From assembly GCF_000220395.1 (NCBI RefSeq), contig NW_004086833.1:1-63840 (forward strand): a stretch of DNA of 63,840 bases, given 5' to 3'. The notes beneath the pieces are model-generated. The model was not told the origin of the DNA and ran no database searches. It saw nothing but the letters and a program-made list of their open reading frames with translations. The translations under genes and the position numbers were made by a program. This document shows positions 35,418 to 48,404 of this stretch, in pieces. The DNA comes from Ichthyophthirius multifiliis. Taxonomy: Eukaryota; Ciliophora; Oligohymenophorea; Hymenostomatida. Positions within the stretch are counted from its first letter, which is position 1. Each line of letters begins with the position of its first letter.

Positions 35418-37385
35418 ATGAAAAGCCTCAAAAAAGTAAATTTAAATTCTCAAATATACATATTTAAATTTCCATAAAAATACTTAAATATCCAAATTAA
35501 TTTATTATTTTTTAAATAAAAAGTATTTTTCAACTGTTACTAAATATGATCCCTGTAAACCTTTTCCTGTAAAAAATAAAAACCAAAAATAATCGAAATA
35601 AAAACAATTTAAAGGGGTTTAGTCCAATATTTAAGAAAGACCAAAATTTATCATATTAATTAACTAAATTAGATAATGGAATATAAATATTAACCGAAAA
35701 TGGTGGTTTTCCATTTCATAGTGATATAGGTATAAAAAATAAAAAGATATATAAAAAATGCAAAAATATAAAAAAATAGGTTTACTAGTATAAGTAGGAA
35801 CAAGAAATGAAGAAACATAAACAGGAGGAGCAATAAAAATGTTAAATCATCTTCATTTTATGAGTGAAAATGCTTTAGAAAATTAGTAAAAAAAAAAATT
35901 ATAGCTTTTTTTATATATAATGAAATAAGCGAATTAAATCAATAAAATGGAGGAGGTTTAGTTATGTCTTCTGATCATGAAACTACTTATTTTAAATGTT
36001 CTTGTGTAGAAAGTGATATTGAATAAATGTTTGATTTAATGTTAAAAACATCTATCTAAACAAAGGACTTTTCTATATTTAAGGTTTTTTTTATATTTTT
36101 TGTTTTGTTTTTTAAGTAAACTAATATAATTTTTATTTTCATTAAGCCTGATATTTTAGAAGAATAAAAAAATTAAATTATTTTTGAAGAATAAATTCTA
36201 AAGGCTGCATTCGGAGGAAATAGTGTAGGCTTTTTTGATATAAATACATAAATGAAAGAATAAGATTTTATTAAATTTTAAGAATAATATATTACTCCTT
36301 AAAGAGTTATTTTTCAGCTGCTAATGTTCCTTCTCATAAAGATTTTGTAGATTTAGTTTAAGAAAAGTTAAGAAAATATCCTGAATGTACTTAATTTATA
36401 TATTTATGAAAAGATATAGTTTATTTATATTATTTTTTATTTAAACTTCAATTTTTTTTTTTTAAAAAAAAAGTTTTGTAAAGAAAATTTACTGAAAATA
36501 AAAATAAAACTGTTTATGTCGGTAATGATTTAAGAATTAATTAAGATGCCGGTAATGGATAATTTTAAGTAGGAATAGGATTTAAAAGCGTAAATTAAAA
36601 ATAAAATATAAAATTATTCGAAAAATTAAAAATATATTTTATTAAAATCAAATATATTTAAATTACTTATTTTTAATTATTCATACTTAAAAAAAAATAA
36701 AAAAATCATAGATTAACTGGAATCATTAAGATGTTGCTGTAATATAAGTTTTATTAGTTCTATTGGGAAATTCTAGTTATTTTTCAACTGGAGGACCAGG
36801 AAAAGGAATGCATTGTAGAACAACTAAAAATCTTTTAAATAAATTTTATTATATTCAAGGAGCTGATAGTATATCAAATATTTTTACTGATGGAGGTTTA
36901 TTTGCTCTTAAAGTTTCCGGATTTCCACAAAATGTAAAATAATAAAAAAGTACTTATTTTTAATAATTTATTTATCTAAAAAAAAAAAAGGAAAAATAAT
37001 TATTAAATAGTTGCATTAATGAAATAAAATTACTCACTTAACCTATAAATGATATAGAAGTTTAAAGATCTAAAAATATTCTAAAATCTCTTATTTCTTT
37101 ATCTTTAGAAAGATAATAAGATAGATTAGAAGAAGTTACAAAACATGTAAAAAAAAAAAAATTATTATTAATAATTTTATTTTATTAAATTATAAGATAT
37201 TGAATTTTAAATAAATAAAATTAAATGAAATTAATTAAATAATTGAAAACGTAACTGGATAAGATATTAACAGAGTAGTTAAAAATATGATTGCTAATTC
37301 TAGACCTACAGTTACTATTATAGGAGAAGGAGCAAATAATGCACCTTCTTTTGATTATATTGCTTAATCTTTGTTATAAATATGA
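35418..37385 (+). CDS. PMPCA: Mitochondrial processing peptidase alpha subunit (M16 family)
   Basis: Ten exons; introns at 35436-35523, 35569-35614, 35730-35779, 35886-35929, 36084-36146, 36387-36473, 36590-36711, 36934-36990 and 37147-37196 lead to TGA 37385, about 453 residues. The first exon is only six codons (MKSLKK); exon 2 continues YFSTVTKYDPCKPFP, a plausible mitochondrial presequence. Conserved parts: TKLDNGIQILTE, VQVGTRNEETQ, AAFGGNSVG, and the glycine-rich loop YFSTGGPGKGMHCRTTKNLL diagnostic of MPP-alpha. The zinc motif HxxEH is absent, as expected for the non-catalytic alpha subunit that binds presequences. The T5 run at 36310-36314 is one base short; spliced length is also one short. 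Partner: the beta subunit, not in this window. Confidence 0.92.
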
Positions 37386-38799
37386 ATAAAAAATATTATA
37401 ATTATTTAAAAAAAAAATTATTTATATATATGTTAGTATATATATTTATTTAGGCCTTTTATTAATAAATAAAAAATATAAAATTAATTTTTATTTATTA
37501 AATATTTAGTTCTTTCTATTTTTATTACTTTTTTTTAAGAAATAAATATTTTATAAAATTTAAATTTAATTGTACTTTTTTCTAAAGAATTAATCTAAAT
37601 TCGATATTCTAAATGTTTATTTTTTCGATTATGTATATTATTTACTTATTATGTAATTTATATATTAAAATTAATAATTAATCATAATATTATGTATATA
37701 TATATATTTTTTAAAATTATATATATTTTATTCTATAAGCAATAAATTCAGAATTATTATATTTTGGATTACAATTATACTTCTTTATATAATTTTTTAA
37801 TTGTATTATTCATATTTAAAAACATTTATTTTTTAAAAAAGTTTAAAAATTCTTTTATTTTGCAAATAAATTAAATTAATATGTTATTTTATTATCATAT
37901 TTTAAATTGCTTATTTTATTTTTAAAAAGTCCTTTAAAAACACAAAGATATTTATTTTATATTTATAAAATAATTTATATCTTTAAACGAGATTATTTTA
38001 ATTCACATATATTAATTATTTAAACTTTATAAATATTAATTATATATAAAGATAATTTATATAATTTTTTTTTAAAATAATTTAAATAATATATTTATTG
38101 ATGAGAAAAGTTATAAATAAAAAAAAAATAGTTATAATAATTATCTATTTCAATATTAATAAAAAATCTTTTAAATAAAGACTTTATAAATTATAATCAG
38201 GTATTATATATATGTTTTTTATTTCATTTAAATAGTTATATAATCTTGTATTTTAAGATCATATTCTTCTTAATATTTATTATTATTTTTTGATATTATT
38301 ATTTTATTTTATTTTTTTTCTGTAATTTTATATTATAATCTCAATTAAAAAAAATAAGGAGAGAAAAAATGGAAAAAAGCCTTTTTTTTTGGCAGACTAA
38401 ATTTAAAATAAAAAATTACAGAAACAATAAAAATATATTTATGAAAATTTAATCACTTTTCATTATTTTTTTTTTAATTTAAAAAAAAACATATCTTCCT
38501 AAAAACAAATTAATTATTTAATAAAATATAATATTTTTTATAATAAATAGTAGAATGTCTATTAAATTAGTTATATGAATTTTACAATGGGATTTATATA
38601 AAAAGTTAGTGGTTCATACCTTTTAAATTATATTAAATAATTCGTTTTAATAAATACAAAATATTTTAGAATAAAAAATATATGTTAGCTATAATATATT
38701 TAATTAATTTATTATATTATTTTTTAAATATTATATATTTAATTCTATTTTGTTTATATAAATTGGATTTTTCAAAAAAAACAATTAATATAATACTAT
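37386..38799. other. A+T-rich intergenic region
   Basis: About 1.4 kb downstream of the MPP-alpha gene. There are short Gln/Asn-coding frames on both strands (for example around 38180-38300, minus), but nothing with recognisable content. Confidence 0.5.
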
Positions 38800-39225
38800 T
38801 CATTTTTTTTATGTTTAATTGATATTTTCTTAATCTAAATAAATTAAAATCTAAACTAGTTAATTTGGAGTTACTAAATAATAATTCATAAGTGTAAAAA
38901 TATGATTTATTAATTAGTATCTAAATTAACTTATAAGCTATTCCTAATTTTTATTTATAAAAAGCCATAAGATCTAAATGAATTTAGAATTATTGAAAAA
39001 TTAACCATTCATATTATATTAATTCAATTATTAATAAGTAGTTTTTTTATTGACATTTGCCTATTACATTTAATCTATAATAAACTAATTCCATAAAAAC
39101 ATAAAGTCTTAGTTATCTCTTGATATTTCAGAATATATTATATTGTTATTATATTAGGAATTCAGATCTTCTTAAATATCATATTCAGAATCATCTTGTG
39201 ATAAATTATCTTCTGTAATCAACAT
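38800..39225 (-). CDS. VEFS-box protein (Su(z)12-like), partial
   Basis: A frame of 141 residues from ATG 39225 (MLITEDNLSQDD) to TGA 38800; this is probably only the last exon of a longer gene. It matches the VEFS-box plan of Su(z)12/EMF2/VRN2: an acidic start with QDDSEYDIQEDL, then SEISRDNQDFMFLWNQFI (the E/N-x-FM-x-LWN-x-F signature), then ILWLFINKNQEQLISQFRYQ and LINHIFTLMNYYLV, which follow the pattern of the helical part. In animals and plants this box contacts the histone methyltransferase subunit of PRC2. In ciliates an E(z)-type enzyme methylates H3K9/K27 for heterochromatin and DNA elimination. An N-terminal zinc-finger exon should lie at 39230-40000 on the minus strand but was not recognised. 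Confidence 0.58.
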
Positions 39226-40184
39226 TCCAAAAGTATTTTATGATTTAAAATATTTTCTTTAATATTAATGTAATTATTATTATGTAAACTTTTTTTAATT
39301 CATTTTTATAATATATTTGCTTCTTTCTTTTTGTATTATAAATTTTAGTAAAAATTTAATATATATTTTTTAGTTAAAAACTAAAAATATTTTATAAAAT
39401 AAACTTTTAAAATTTTTATACATAATATATAATATAAATAAATAGTATTTTAATTATATTTATAAAGAATAAATAATTTTATTTAATAATTTAATTTCTA
39501 TTTATATAAAAGGATTATTATGTGTTTTAAAAAATAATTATATTTAAAAATTATTTTTTTTATTTTTTTAAAATTTAATATGTATTTTTTATTATTATTA
39601 TTTTCTTTATAAATTTAAAAACAATATTGTCAATAATAGATAGTTTTTTATACTTTTATTTTATGGTGTGATTGGAAATTTTGATAGATTTTAGTATTCA
39701 AATAAGCAAAAAAAAAAAAAAAATTCTTTCATATAAACTTCAATCCAAATTTTATTTTATTTTAAATCACTATGACTATAATTTTTATGCTCTAATTTGA
39801 ACTAAATTTAAGCGAGAAACATCGAATTTTTCTTTTAAATTTATTAATTTATTCTTTCTATTTATTTTTATATATGATATTTAAAAGTAAATTATTAATT
39901 TTTTTTTTTAAATTTATGTTTACAATAATACATTTTAAATAAAATATATAAAAAAATATTGATTGAGTAAAGCAATGAATCATTATAAAAATAAGAATAA
40001 TTTATATTATAATTATTAATAATTAGAAAACTATAAATTTTTAAAAAAAATATTTATTTACTAATTGCTATTTATTTATTTAGAGGGTAATATTTAAAAT
40101 AATCAATTATTTTTAAAAGATTTATAATTATTTCTAATTTTTTATTTAATTAATTGATTATTTAAAAAAATAAAAATAAAAAAA
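39226..40184. other. A+T-rich region, possible hidden exons of the VEFS gene
   Basis: About 1 kb. A short minus-strand stretch near 39780-39850 (FDVSRLNLVQIRAQKLQ) looks coding-like and might be an upstream exon of the VEFS-box gene. The rest shows nothing. Confidence 0.4.
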
Positions 40185-40360
40185 ATGAAATATTTATTAA
40201 ATATTTTAATTCTAATTATAATATCAGTATAAGCTATGCCTCCATAAATTACTATAGAATCTTATTTATTTGATAAATATTTTAAAAATTAATAAGAGAT
40301 AGCAACAAAAGAAACTTTAACAAATAAATTTATGAATTTCTTTAAAGAATAATTTGTATA

Positions 40361-40397
<37 letters not shown>

Positions 40398-40547
40398 TTA
40401 ATTTTATAAATATTTATTATTATTTATATAATTAATAAAATAAATAAAGTTAAATAATCAGTGGGCTTCAGACTTATTCATAGAATGTTTCACAAACAAA
40501 ATCGTTTCAAATATATTTGAAGAATCTAATAAATAAAATGAAGTATG
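40185..40547 (+). CDS. Small secreted protein, unknown
   Basis: ATG 40185 begins MKYLLNILILIIISVQAMPP, a clear signal peptide with a likely cleavage site after QA. The mature part (ITIESYLFDKYFK, ATKETLTNKFMNFFKEQF) continues after an intron (about 40347-40451, containing a TA repeat) with LNNQWASDLFIECFTNKIVS and ends at TGA 40545-40547. A further 26-nt intron could extend it to about 40835, but that part is low in complexity. No family is recognised. A small secreted protein of a ciliate, possibly of a secretory granule or the cell surface. Confidence 0.5.
40366..40394. repeat. (TA)n microsatellite in intron
   Basis: About 14 TA units inside the proposed intron of the small secreted protein gene. 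Confidence 0.8.
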
Positions 40548-41254
40548 AAAAAATTATTTAAAATTTAGTAAAAAATACATTATTTTTAGAATAATAATTA
40601 ATACTTGAAAAAGGTTATTGAAAAAAACTCATACAAAATCAATATAAAATATATTATTAAGAAATAGTAAATTTTTTAGCTAATGAATTATGTATTTATA
40701 ATATATTTATACATTATTTATATTTATTAAAAAATTTAATAAATAGAATAAAACAAGGATGATTTATTTTAAAATTTTGAACTTTATAATTTAAGTTTTG
40801 ATACTTTCTATTTATTATAATATAAAATTACATAATGATTAATATTTTATAAAAAAAAAAAAAATTAAATTTATTTGAAGTAATTTTGACTTTTATATAA
40901 AAAAATAATTTTCATATATTCATATGTATAAAAAATAAAAAATGTTTCTAATATTATAAAATGTGTTTTATTAATTTAATTTTATTTAAAATAAGTTAAT
41001 TTTAAGCTATTTTAATATTAAAGCTTTTAATTAAAAAAAATATTTTGTAACATTTTTTAGATTAAAATTTTGCGCCTCAAATTAAATTAAAATTATAATT
41101 ATAATTTTTATAAATTACATTTATATAAAAAATATATATTTTTTTATTAGTTTCTTATTTTATTTATTATTATTATTATTATTTTTAATATTTAATTAAT
41201 AATTATATTAATCTTTTTTTTTCATTAATTATTTTTTTCTTCTTCTAATAAACT
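40548..41254. other. A+T-rich intergenic region
   Basis: About 0.7 kb. May include a 3' exon of the preceding gene. Otherwise nothing is recognised. Confidence 0.45.
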
Positions 41255-42191
41255 TCATTTTTTTAACTTTTAATATCTTTTGGTTTTTTTAATATCTTTA
41301 TTAGTTTTTTCTTATTTGTCTTATAGTTAATTATCTTCTTATTCTGAACAAGATTCATTTATTTATTATTTTTTAGATAAAGTTTATATTTATTTTTTAA
41401 AGTTATTTTATTTAGTTTGTTTTTTACGTTTATCTAAAAAAATAATTACATATTTAATAATGAAAATAAAAAAGTCTACCTTCTTTTAAAGCATCCTATA
41501 ATAGTTATTTTCCAAAAACAGGGCAAAGAATTTATTCAATAATTTTTTTAGTTAATAATTTTTCGTTTTCTTAATTTCCTTAACACATTTTATGTAGACT
41601 ATCTATTTCTTTTTGAAGATTATTAATATGGTTTTCTTATTTAACTGCAGTCGATATTATTTTTTCTTCAGTATTTTATTGTTGTTTTTAAAAACTTATT
41701 TCTAATTATGGTTTTTATTAATCATCAGTTTATTTTTTTTCGCTAATTTATGTACTTTTATCTTAAATGATTTAAGAGCTTGAGTTTTTATCTAAAATTT
41801 ATTTGATTTTTATTTTATTTTCATTAGTTTAGAAAAATCCTGTTTCTTCAAGCAAATTTTTATGCTTATATTAAATTAAAGAATCTTGATTTTCTTAATA
41901 ATTAATAGGCTCTTAAAAGCTTAATCTTTTCTTTTTAATTTAATTGATATTTTTAATATTTTCTAAAACTTTAACTTGATTTTATAAATTATTACTTTCA
42001 TCTTTTTTATTTTATTTAATATTGTTTCTTAATTCATTTAGATTTATAGTTGAAAAATTTAATTGAGATTTTTAGCAATTTTCAATTTAACTGTTTTATA
42101 ACATGTTTATTTATTTTTGATTTTCTAAAAAAATGTTATCATCTTTAAAAAACTATTTTTTAATTAAAATATTATTAGTATTATTATTACA

Positions 42192-42248
<57 letters not shown>

Positions 42249-42548
42249 ATTGTTTTATTATTCTTTATTTTCAACATTTACCAAAAAATTGTTGTTTTCT
42301 TAATATTTTTAAATATTTTGTTTATTATTAATTTTTTAATCACATACAATGATTTCTTAATCTACTTTTGCTTGTGAAAGTGATAAATATCTAAATTAAT
42401 TAGTTTAACGCCTTTTGTTGCTTTATGTAGGTGTTTAATTTTATATTTGATTATTTATGTTTTGATTATATTATATATCATTTAAAAAATTATTTTAACT
42501 TTTATAATTTCTTTAATATATTTAATAATTTAAACTTTGTCTTTCCAT
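41255..42548 (-). CDS. Asn/Gln-rich coiled-coil protein with poly-Asn tract
   Basis: One intron (41434-41479) gives 415 residues from ATG 42548 (MERQSLNYQIYQRNY) to TGA 41255, with the length an exact multiple of three. An N-terminal low-complexity region contains a poly-Asn run of about 20 encoded by an AAT repeat (42186-42246). The middle is Asn/Gln/Lys-rich. The C-terminal third is a coiled coil (KQENHINNLQKEIDSLHKMC) followed by a more ordered piece, IIEQILCPVFGKQLLQDALK, and a Lys-rich tail. No known domain is recognised. The phase of the microsatellite is kept through both flanking coding parts, which supports its being translated. Confidence 0.7.
42186..42246 (-). repeat. Coding AAT repeat (poly-Asn)
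   Basis: The same ATT/AAT/TAA repeat family as elsewhere, here read in the AAT phase, giving about 20 Asn within the gene at 41255-42548. Confidence 0.85.
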
Positions 42549-43346
42549 ATTAAGAATTTATTTTATTTGATTCTTTTTCTCAGATATTCTTTTTAAATAT
42601 ATTATATATTATTTTTTTATTATATTATAATTTCTTTTTTGATTTTGTTTTTTTGTAAATTTCAAATTTTAAAAATATTTAATGTAGTAAAAAAAATACT
42701 TTATTAAAATATATGTAATATTTATTTTCATAAATAATAATTTATAATTTATATATTATTAAAAATTGCGTTTATAATTTTGATTTTATATAGATTTTCT
42801 CATAATATTTTATATTATATTTATAATTTTTTTTTTTATTATAAAATAAAATATTTTTTTGTTCATTATAAATGATAATTTTTTATATTAAATTAAAAAT
42901 GAGCAATTTTTAATTTTTTAACAAAAATACAAATAAATAATTATTTTTATTACATTTTATAATTATTCTAAATTTTTTTTTAATACTTTTATAAAATAAA
43001 ATTTTTCGTTTAATAATATAGTTTAAACAGCATATAATTATAAAAATTTAATTAAAAATATAAAAAAACTAAAAAATAATAACTAAATAGTAAGAATTAT
43101 TATAATTTAAATTTATTATATTATGGATATAATATATTCTTTTAATAAAAATATTTTATATGAAAATTCTAATAAGCAAAAAAAATAGATAAAAAATAGA
43201 AAATGAAAATAGTATAAAAATAAATTAAGGATAAAGAGAAAAACAAATTATTAAAATAAATAAAATTATAAAAAATAATATTTTATAAAAAAAATATCAT
43301 CCAGAATAAAAAAAAGGATTTTTTAAAATAACTTTGATATAAAAAA
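42549..43346. promoter_or_regulatory. Divergent intergenic region
   Basis: About 0.8 kb between the poly-Asn gene (minus) and eIF5B (plus). A+T-rich; promoters for both should lie here, but no element is identified. Confidence 0.3.
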
Positions 43347-46300
43347 ATGCCGCCAAAAGCAAAAAAATAATCATAAGGAGGTAAAAAAAGAGACGAATTT
43401 GAAGAAGAAGAAGAAGCATAAGAATAACTAAAAAAGCAATAATAGAAGTAAAATGATAATATTGAAGAGGATAATAAAAAGAAATTATAAAAACCATAAT
43501 CAAATAAAAAATAAGAAGTTGATTCAGAAATTGAAGAAGACTAAAAAAAAAAACTAGCTCAAAAATAATAAGTAAAGAAAAAATAATAAAGTGATTAATC
43601 TGATAATGAAGAGGATTAAAAGAAAAAATAATAGCAAAATTTAAATAGATAAAAAAAAAATTAAGATTATAATTCTGAAGATGAGGAAGATTAAAAGAAA
43701 AAACCAACCTAAAAATAAATCGAGAAGAAAAAAAAACAAGATGATGATTCTGAAGAAGAGAATTAAAAGAAAAAAACTGTATAAAAAGGAAAGAAAAAAT
43801 AATAAGATAGTTCTGATAATGAAGAAGATTAAAAGAAAAAAGCAGGTTAAAAATAACAAGCGAAGAAAAAATAATAGGATGATGATTCTGAAGAAGAAAA
43901 GGATTTAAAAAAAAAAGCAGGTTAAAAATAATAAGCTAAAAAAAAATAATAGGATGATGATTCAGAGGACGAATAAGATTAAAAGAAAAAAGCAGGTTAA
44001 AAATAACAAATGAAGAAAAAAATATAGGATGATGATTCTGAAGAAGAAAAGGATTTAAAAAAAAAAGCAGGTTAAAAATAATAAACTAAGAAAAAATAAT
44101 AGAATGATGATTCTGAAGAAGAAAAAGATTAAAAGAAAAAAGCAGGTTAGAAATAATAAGCTAAGAAAAAATAATAGGATGATGATTCAGAAGAAGAAAA
44201 AGATTTAAAGAAAAAAATAGGTTAAAAATAATAAACTAAGAAAAAATAATAGGATGATGATTCAGAAGAAGAATAAGATTAAAAGAAAAAAGCAGGTTAA
44301 AAATAACAAATGAAGAAAAAATAATAGGATGATGATTCTGAAGATGATGACAATTAAAAAAAATAATAAAAGAAAAAATAAACTATTAAAAAAAAACATA
44401 ATGATGAATCAGATGAGGATCAATAAGAAGGATAAGCTTAAAAAAAAGATTAAAAAAATAAATTTTAATAAAAATAATTAGTTTAAAAAAAGAAAAAACA
44501 CGACGATTCCGATGAAGAGGAAGATGATGAATAAATAAAGAAGAAATAAAAAGATTAATTAAAGAAATAAGAAGAAGATGAAGAAGAAGAAGATTTTTCA
44601 AAAAAAAAGGGTTAAAAATAAGCTCCTAAAAAATAATAGGAATAAAAGCAAGACTTCCCTAAAAAATAATAATAAGAAGAAATTTTTTAGAAAAAGTAGA
44701 AAAAGATTAAGATTAAAAGAAGATTAGGATGATTATGATGATGAATTTATTGAAAAAAAAGGCTAATAATAAAAAACTACAGGAAAAAATTTAAAGAAGG
44801 GTCCTATATAATAATAAGTGCCAAAATCTTAATTAATATAATAACCTAAAAAAGCAGTTCCTATAATTCCATCCAAAAATTAGAACTAGAAATAAAATTT
44901 ATTCGCAATCGGAAAAGAGTCAGAATCAGAAAGTTCTTCTTCAGAATCGGAAAGTGACTAAAACGAGAATATATAATAAGAAGAAGAGAATAAAAGAAAA
45001 GAAGAAGAAGAGAAGAAAAAAAAAGAAGAAGAGGAAAAGAAGAAAAAAGAAAATACTAAGAAAGGAAAAAATAAAAAAGATAATAAAAAAAAAGATGAAG
45101 ATCTTGAATTTTTACTTTCTGCAATTCAACAATAAAAAACAACTGAAGAAAAACCATAAGAAAAAAATGAATAAACTACTTTAAATAAAAAAGAATCCGA
45201 ATAAATAAAAAAAGAAACCGTATAAGAAAGAAATAAAGAAAAAGATGAAGATTCATAAGAATCTGATGATGAACTATAACAAGGAGAAGGAGGAGAAAAA
45301 AAACTGACAAAAAATCAATTAAAAAAATAAAAATAAAAATAAAAAAAAGAAATTGGATCTACCCAATAAGAGGAAAAGCCAACCACAGCAGGAGCAAAAG
45401 GAAAAAAACCTTTAAATAAAGCAGCTTAATTGGCTGCAGAGAGATTAAAAAAAATTGAAGAAGAGAAATTAGAACAATAAAAACTTGAAGATGAATAAAA
45501 AAGATAAGAAGAAGAAGAGGAAAGAATGAGGTAATTAGAAATAAGTAAACAAGAAGAAGAAAAAAAGAAAAAAAAAGATGAAAAAAAAAGACTAAAAGAA
45601 TAAGCGAAATTAGAAGGAACTTATGTTTCTAAGAAAAAGCTTAAATATGCAGAGTAGGAAAGAATTAGAATAGAATAATTCAAAAAAGAATAAGGAATTT
45701 AAATCGAGAAAATAAAAGAGTAATTAAAGGAAGGAGGAGATGTTAAAAATACACAAAAAAAGAAACTTTAAAGGGATATTTTCGGAAATCTTATCAGGGA
45801 AGAAGATAAGAATGAAAATGAAAATAATAATAATATTTAAAATGTTAAATAAATTCAAGAATTTGAAGTTGATAATTGGGAAATGTTGGTTGATGATGAT
45901 ATGGTGAAAGAATTAGAAAATCAAAATAATTAATAAAATAATGATAAAGAAAAACAAGACGAATATGAAGAAAATAATAAAAATGTTAAAATTTCCAAAA
46001 AGGAAATCGAAGAAGCTAAATAGGCTGAAAAAAAAGCCAAATATGCAGCTCAAAGAGAGGCTATTATAAATGCTTAATTAGGAAAGAAAAAAGGTAAGGA
46101 AAAAGTGCCTATTTAGCGTTCGCCAATTGTTTGTATTTTAGGGCATGTAGATACAGGAAAAACTACACTTTTAGATAAACTTAGAAATACTAATGTAATT
46201 TTTTTTCATTTTTTTTAAAATTTTTTATATTTAATTAAGGTTTAAGCTGGTGAAGCTGGCGGTATTACATAATAAATTGGCGCTACATTTTTCCCTGGCG

Positions 46301-48095
46301 AAAATGTAAAAAGAGAATGCAAAAAAACCGAAGCATTTTATCCTGTGGAACTCAAAGCACCAGGTTTACTTGTAATAGATACTCCTGGGCATGAGAGTTT
46401 CTCTAATCTAAGAAATAGAGGTTCTTCTCTATGCGATTTTGCTATTTTGGTTATTGATCTTATGCATGGTTTGGAACCATAAACTATAGAATCTTTAAAT
46501 CTTTTGAGAATGAGAAAAACTCCGTTTGTTATTGCTTTAAATAAAATCGATAGATGTTATAATTGGGCTAAAGAAGAATTCGAATCTTCTTATGTTTCTC
46601 TTGAAAATCAACCTAAAGAAACTAAAGCTGATTTCTAAAATCGTTATTAATAAGTAAAATAATTATTTAATTTACACATTATTTTATTTTTTTAAATAAT
46701 AATAGATTATTACATAATTAGCAGAAAATTCAATAAATGCAATGCTTTATTGGGAAAATCCAGATCCTAAAACTTATTTTCCAATAGTTCCTACATCAGG
46801 TGTAACAGGAGAAGGTATTCCTGATTTATTATCAGTAATAATAAAATATACAAGTTAATATATGAAGTCTAAAATGGTGGTAAAAGAAGAAGAATTTAAT
46901 TGCACAGTCATGGAAGTTAAAAAAATAGACGGTCTAGGTTATACTATAGATGCTATTTTAATAGATGGTACTATAAGATAAGATGATAAAATAGTATTAT
47001 TAGGTTTCACTGGTCCTATAAAAACTAAAATAAGAGCACTTTTGACGCCACATCCAATGAAAGAAATGCGTGTAAAAGGTGAATATTAACACCATGAAGT
47101 AATACATGCGGCTATGGGCATTAAAATAAGTGCACCTGATCTCGAAAACGCAGTCGCGGGTTCTTAATTATATTTAGCAAATACGCATGAAGATGAAGAA
47201 GATGCCATGGACTTAGTCATGAATGATCTCCATTAGGTTAAAAATAAAGTTAAATTATCTGAATAAGGGGTTGGCGTAGCTGCTTCTACTCTTGGGTCTT
47301 TGGAAGCACTTTTAAATTTCTTAGACAATTCGAAAATTCCCGTTTCTTATGTTTCAGTAGGGCCTGTAAGCAAAGACGATATAATGAAAGCTTTGAAATC
47401 GGTTTTGGCAGAAGAACCAGCAAGAAGAAAAAAAGAATATGCTTGTATGTTAGTATTTGATGTTAAAGTGTTGCCAGATGCGTAAAAATATGCTGAAGAT
47501 AATGGAGTTAAGGTGTTTACGGCGAATATTATTTATCATTTGTTCGATTATTATACTAAATATTAAAAAGAATGTATAGAAGAAAGAAAATAAGAAATTG
47601 GAAAATTAGCTGTTTTCCCTTGTTAACTTAAAGTATATTATCTAATTTTTTTTTTTTATTTTTTTTTTTATAGATTGTTGCTTTCTTCAATAAATAAGCT
47701 CCTATTATTATGGGTGTAGACGTTGAAAGAGGCGTACTTAAACCTGGTACTCCTATTTGTGTTTATGATGATAAAAAACTTAAGTTAGGAACTGTCGAAA
47801 CTATAGAAAGTAATAAAAAAACAGTAAAAGAAGCTAGAAAAGAAACTGGAAGTGTGGCTATTAGAATCAAAGGACCTGATAATATTATGGCTGGTAGGCA
47901 TTTTGAATAAAAGAATGAACTTGTTTCTATTGTAAATTATTATTTATTTAATTATTATTCTATTTTATTTAATTTTATTTTTAGGTCACAAGAGATTCTA
48001 TTGATGCTTTGAAAGAACATTATAGAGATGATGTAAGTAAAGATGAATGGCTGTTTATTAAAGATAAATTAAAAAAATTCTTTGGAATTCTTTGA
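43347..48095 (+). CDS. EIF5B: Translation initiation factor eIF5B (IF2-type GTPase)
   Basis: From ATG 43347 ([20 protein letters not shown]) to TGA 48093-48095 with introns 46195-46239, 46654-46705, 47633-47673 and 47932-47984; about 1,518 residues. Residues 1-920 are a charged Lys/Asp/Glu/Gln leader containing a 25-residue tandem repeat (43590-44345). The GTPase starts near residue 925: G1 [13 protein letters not shown], switch [17 protein letters not shown]3 [16 protein letters not shown]4 NKID. Downstream are the IF2-type beta barrel and the terminal domains ([61 protein letters not shown]). eIF5B joins the ribosomal subunits after start-codon selection. The frame gains one base around 44691-44704, beside two A5 runs. 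The highly charged leader is typical of eukaryotic eIF5B but long here. Confidence 0.95.
43590..44345 (+). repeat. 75-bp tandem coding repeat in eIF5B
   Basis: About ten copies of a 75-bp (25-codon) unit. A typical copy reads KKKAGQKQQAKKKQQDDDS then EEEKDL-like. Copies differ by point changes but keep the reading frame, alternating a Lys/Gln block with an Asp/Glu block. Confidence 0.85.
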
Positions 48096-48204
48096 AAATA
48101 TAAAATATTTTTATTATTTTTTTATTTAATAACTATGTTATAAATAATTATTAAATTAATCAAATTTTTATTTTATATTTAAAATATAGAAGAATAATAT
48201 AAAA

Positions 48205-48276
<72 letters not shown>

Positions 48277-48404
48277 TGTATAAATAAATTATTTATTATT
48301 AATATTTTATAAAGAGAATAAAAAAATAACTTAAATATAATATTTTTAATTCAAAAAAAAATTAAAAGAAATCTAAAAAAAATACAAAAGAAATCTAAAA
48401 AAAA
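48096..48404. other. Intergenic, with TA repeat
   Basis: About 0.3 kb, with (TA)n at about 48210-48272. It separates eIF5B from the next plus-strand gene. Confidence 0.6.
48210..48272. repeat. (TA)n microsatellite
   Basis: About 31 TA units just downstream of eIF5B, the longest TA run in the window. Confidence 0.9.

Noticed and set aside
43297-44601. Leu/Phe-rich minus-strand frames opposite the eIF5B leader, which look like membrane proteins
   Set aside because: They are antisense of AAA/GAA/TAA-rich repeats; Lys and Glu codons read backwards give Phe and Leu.
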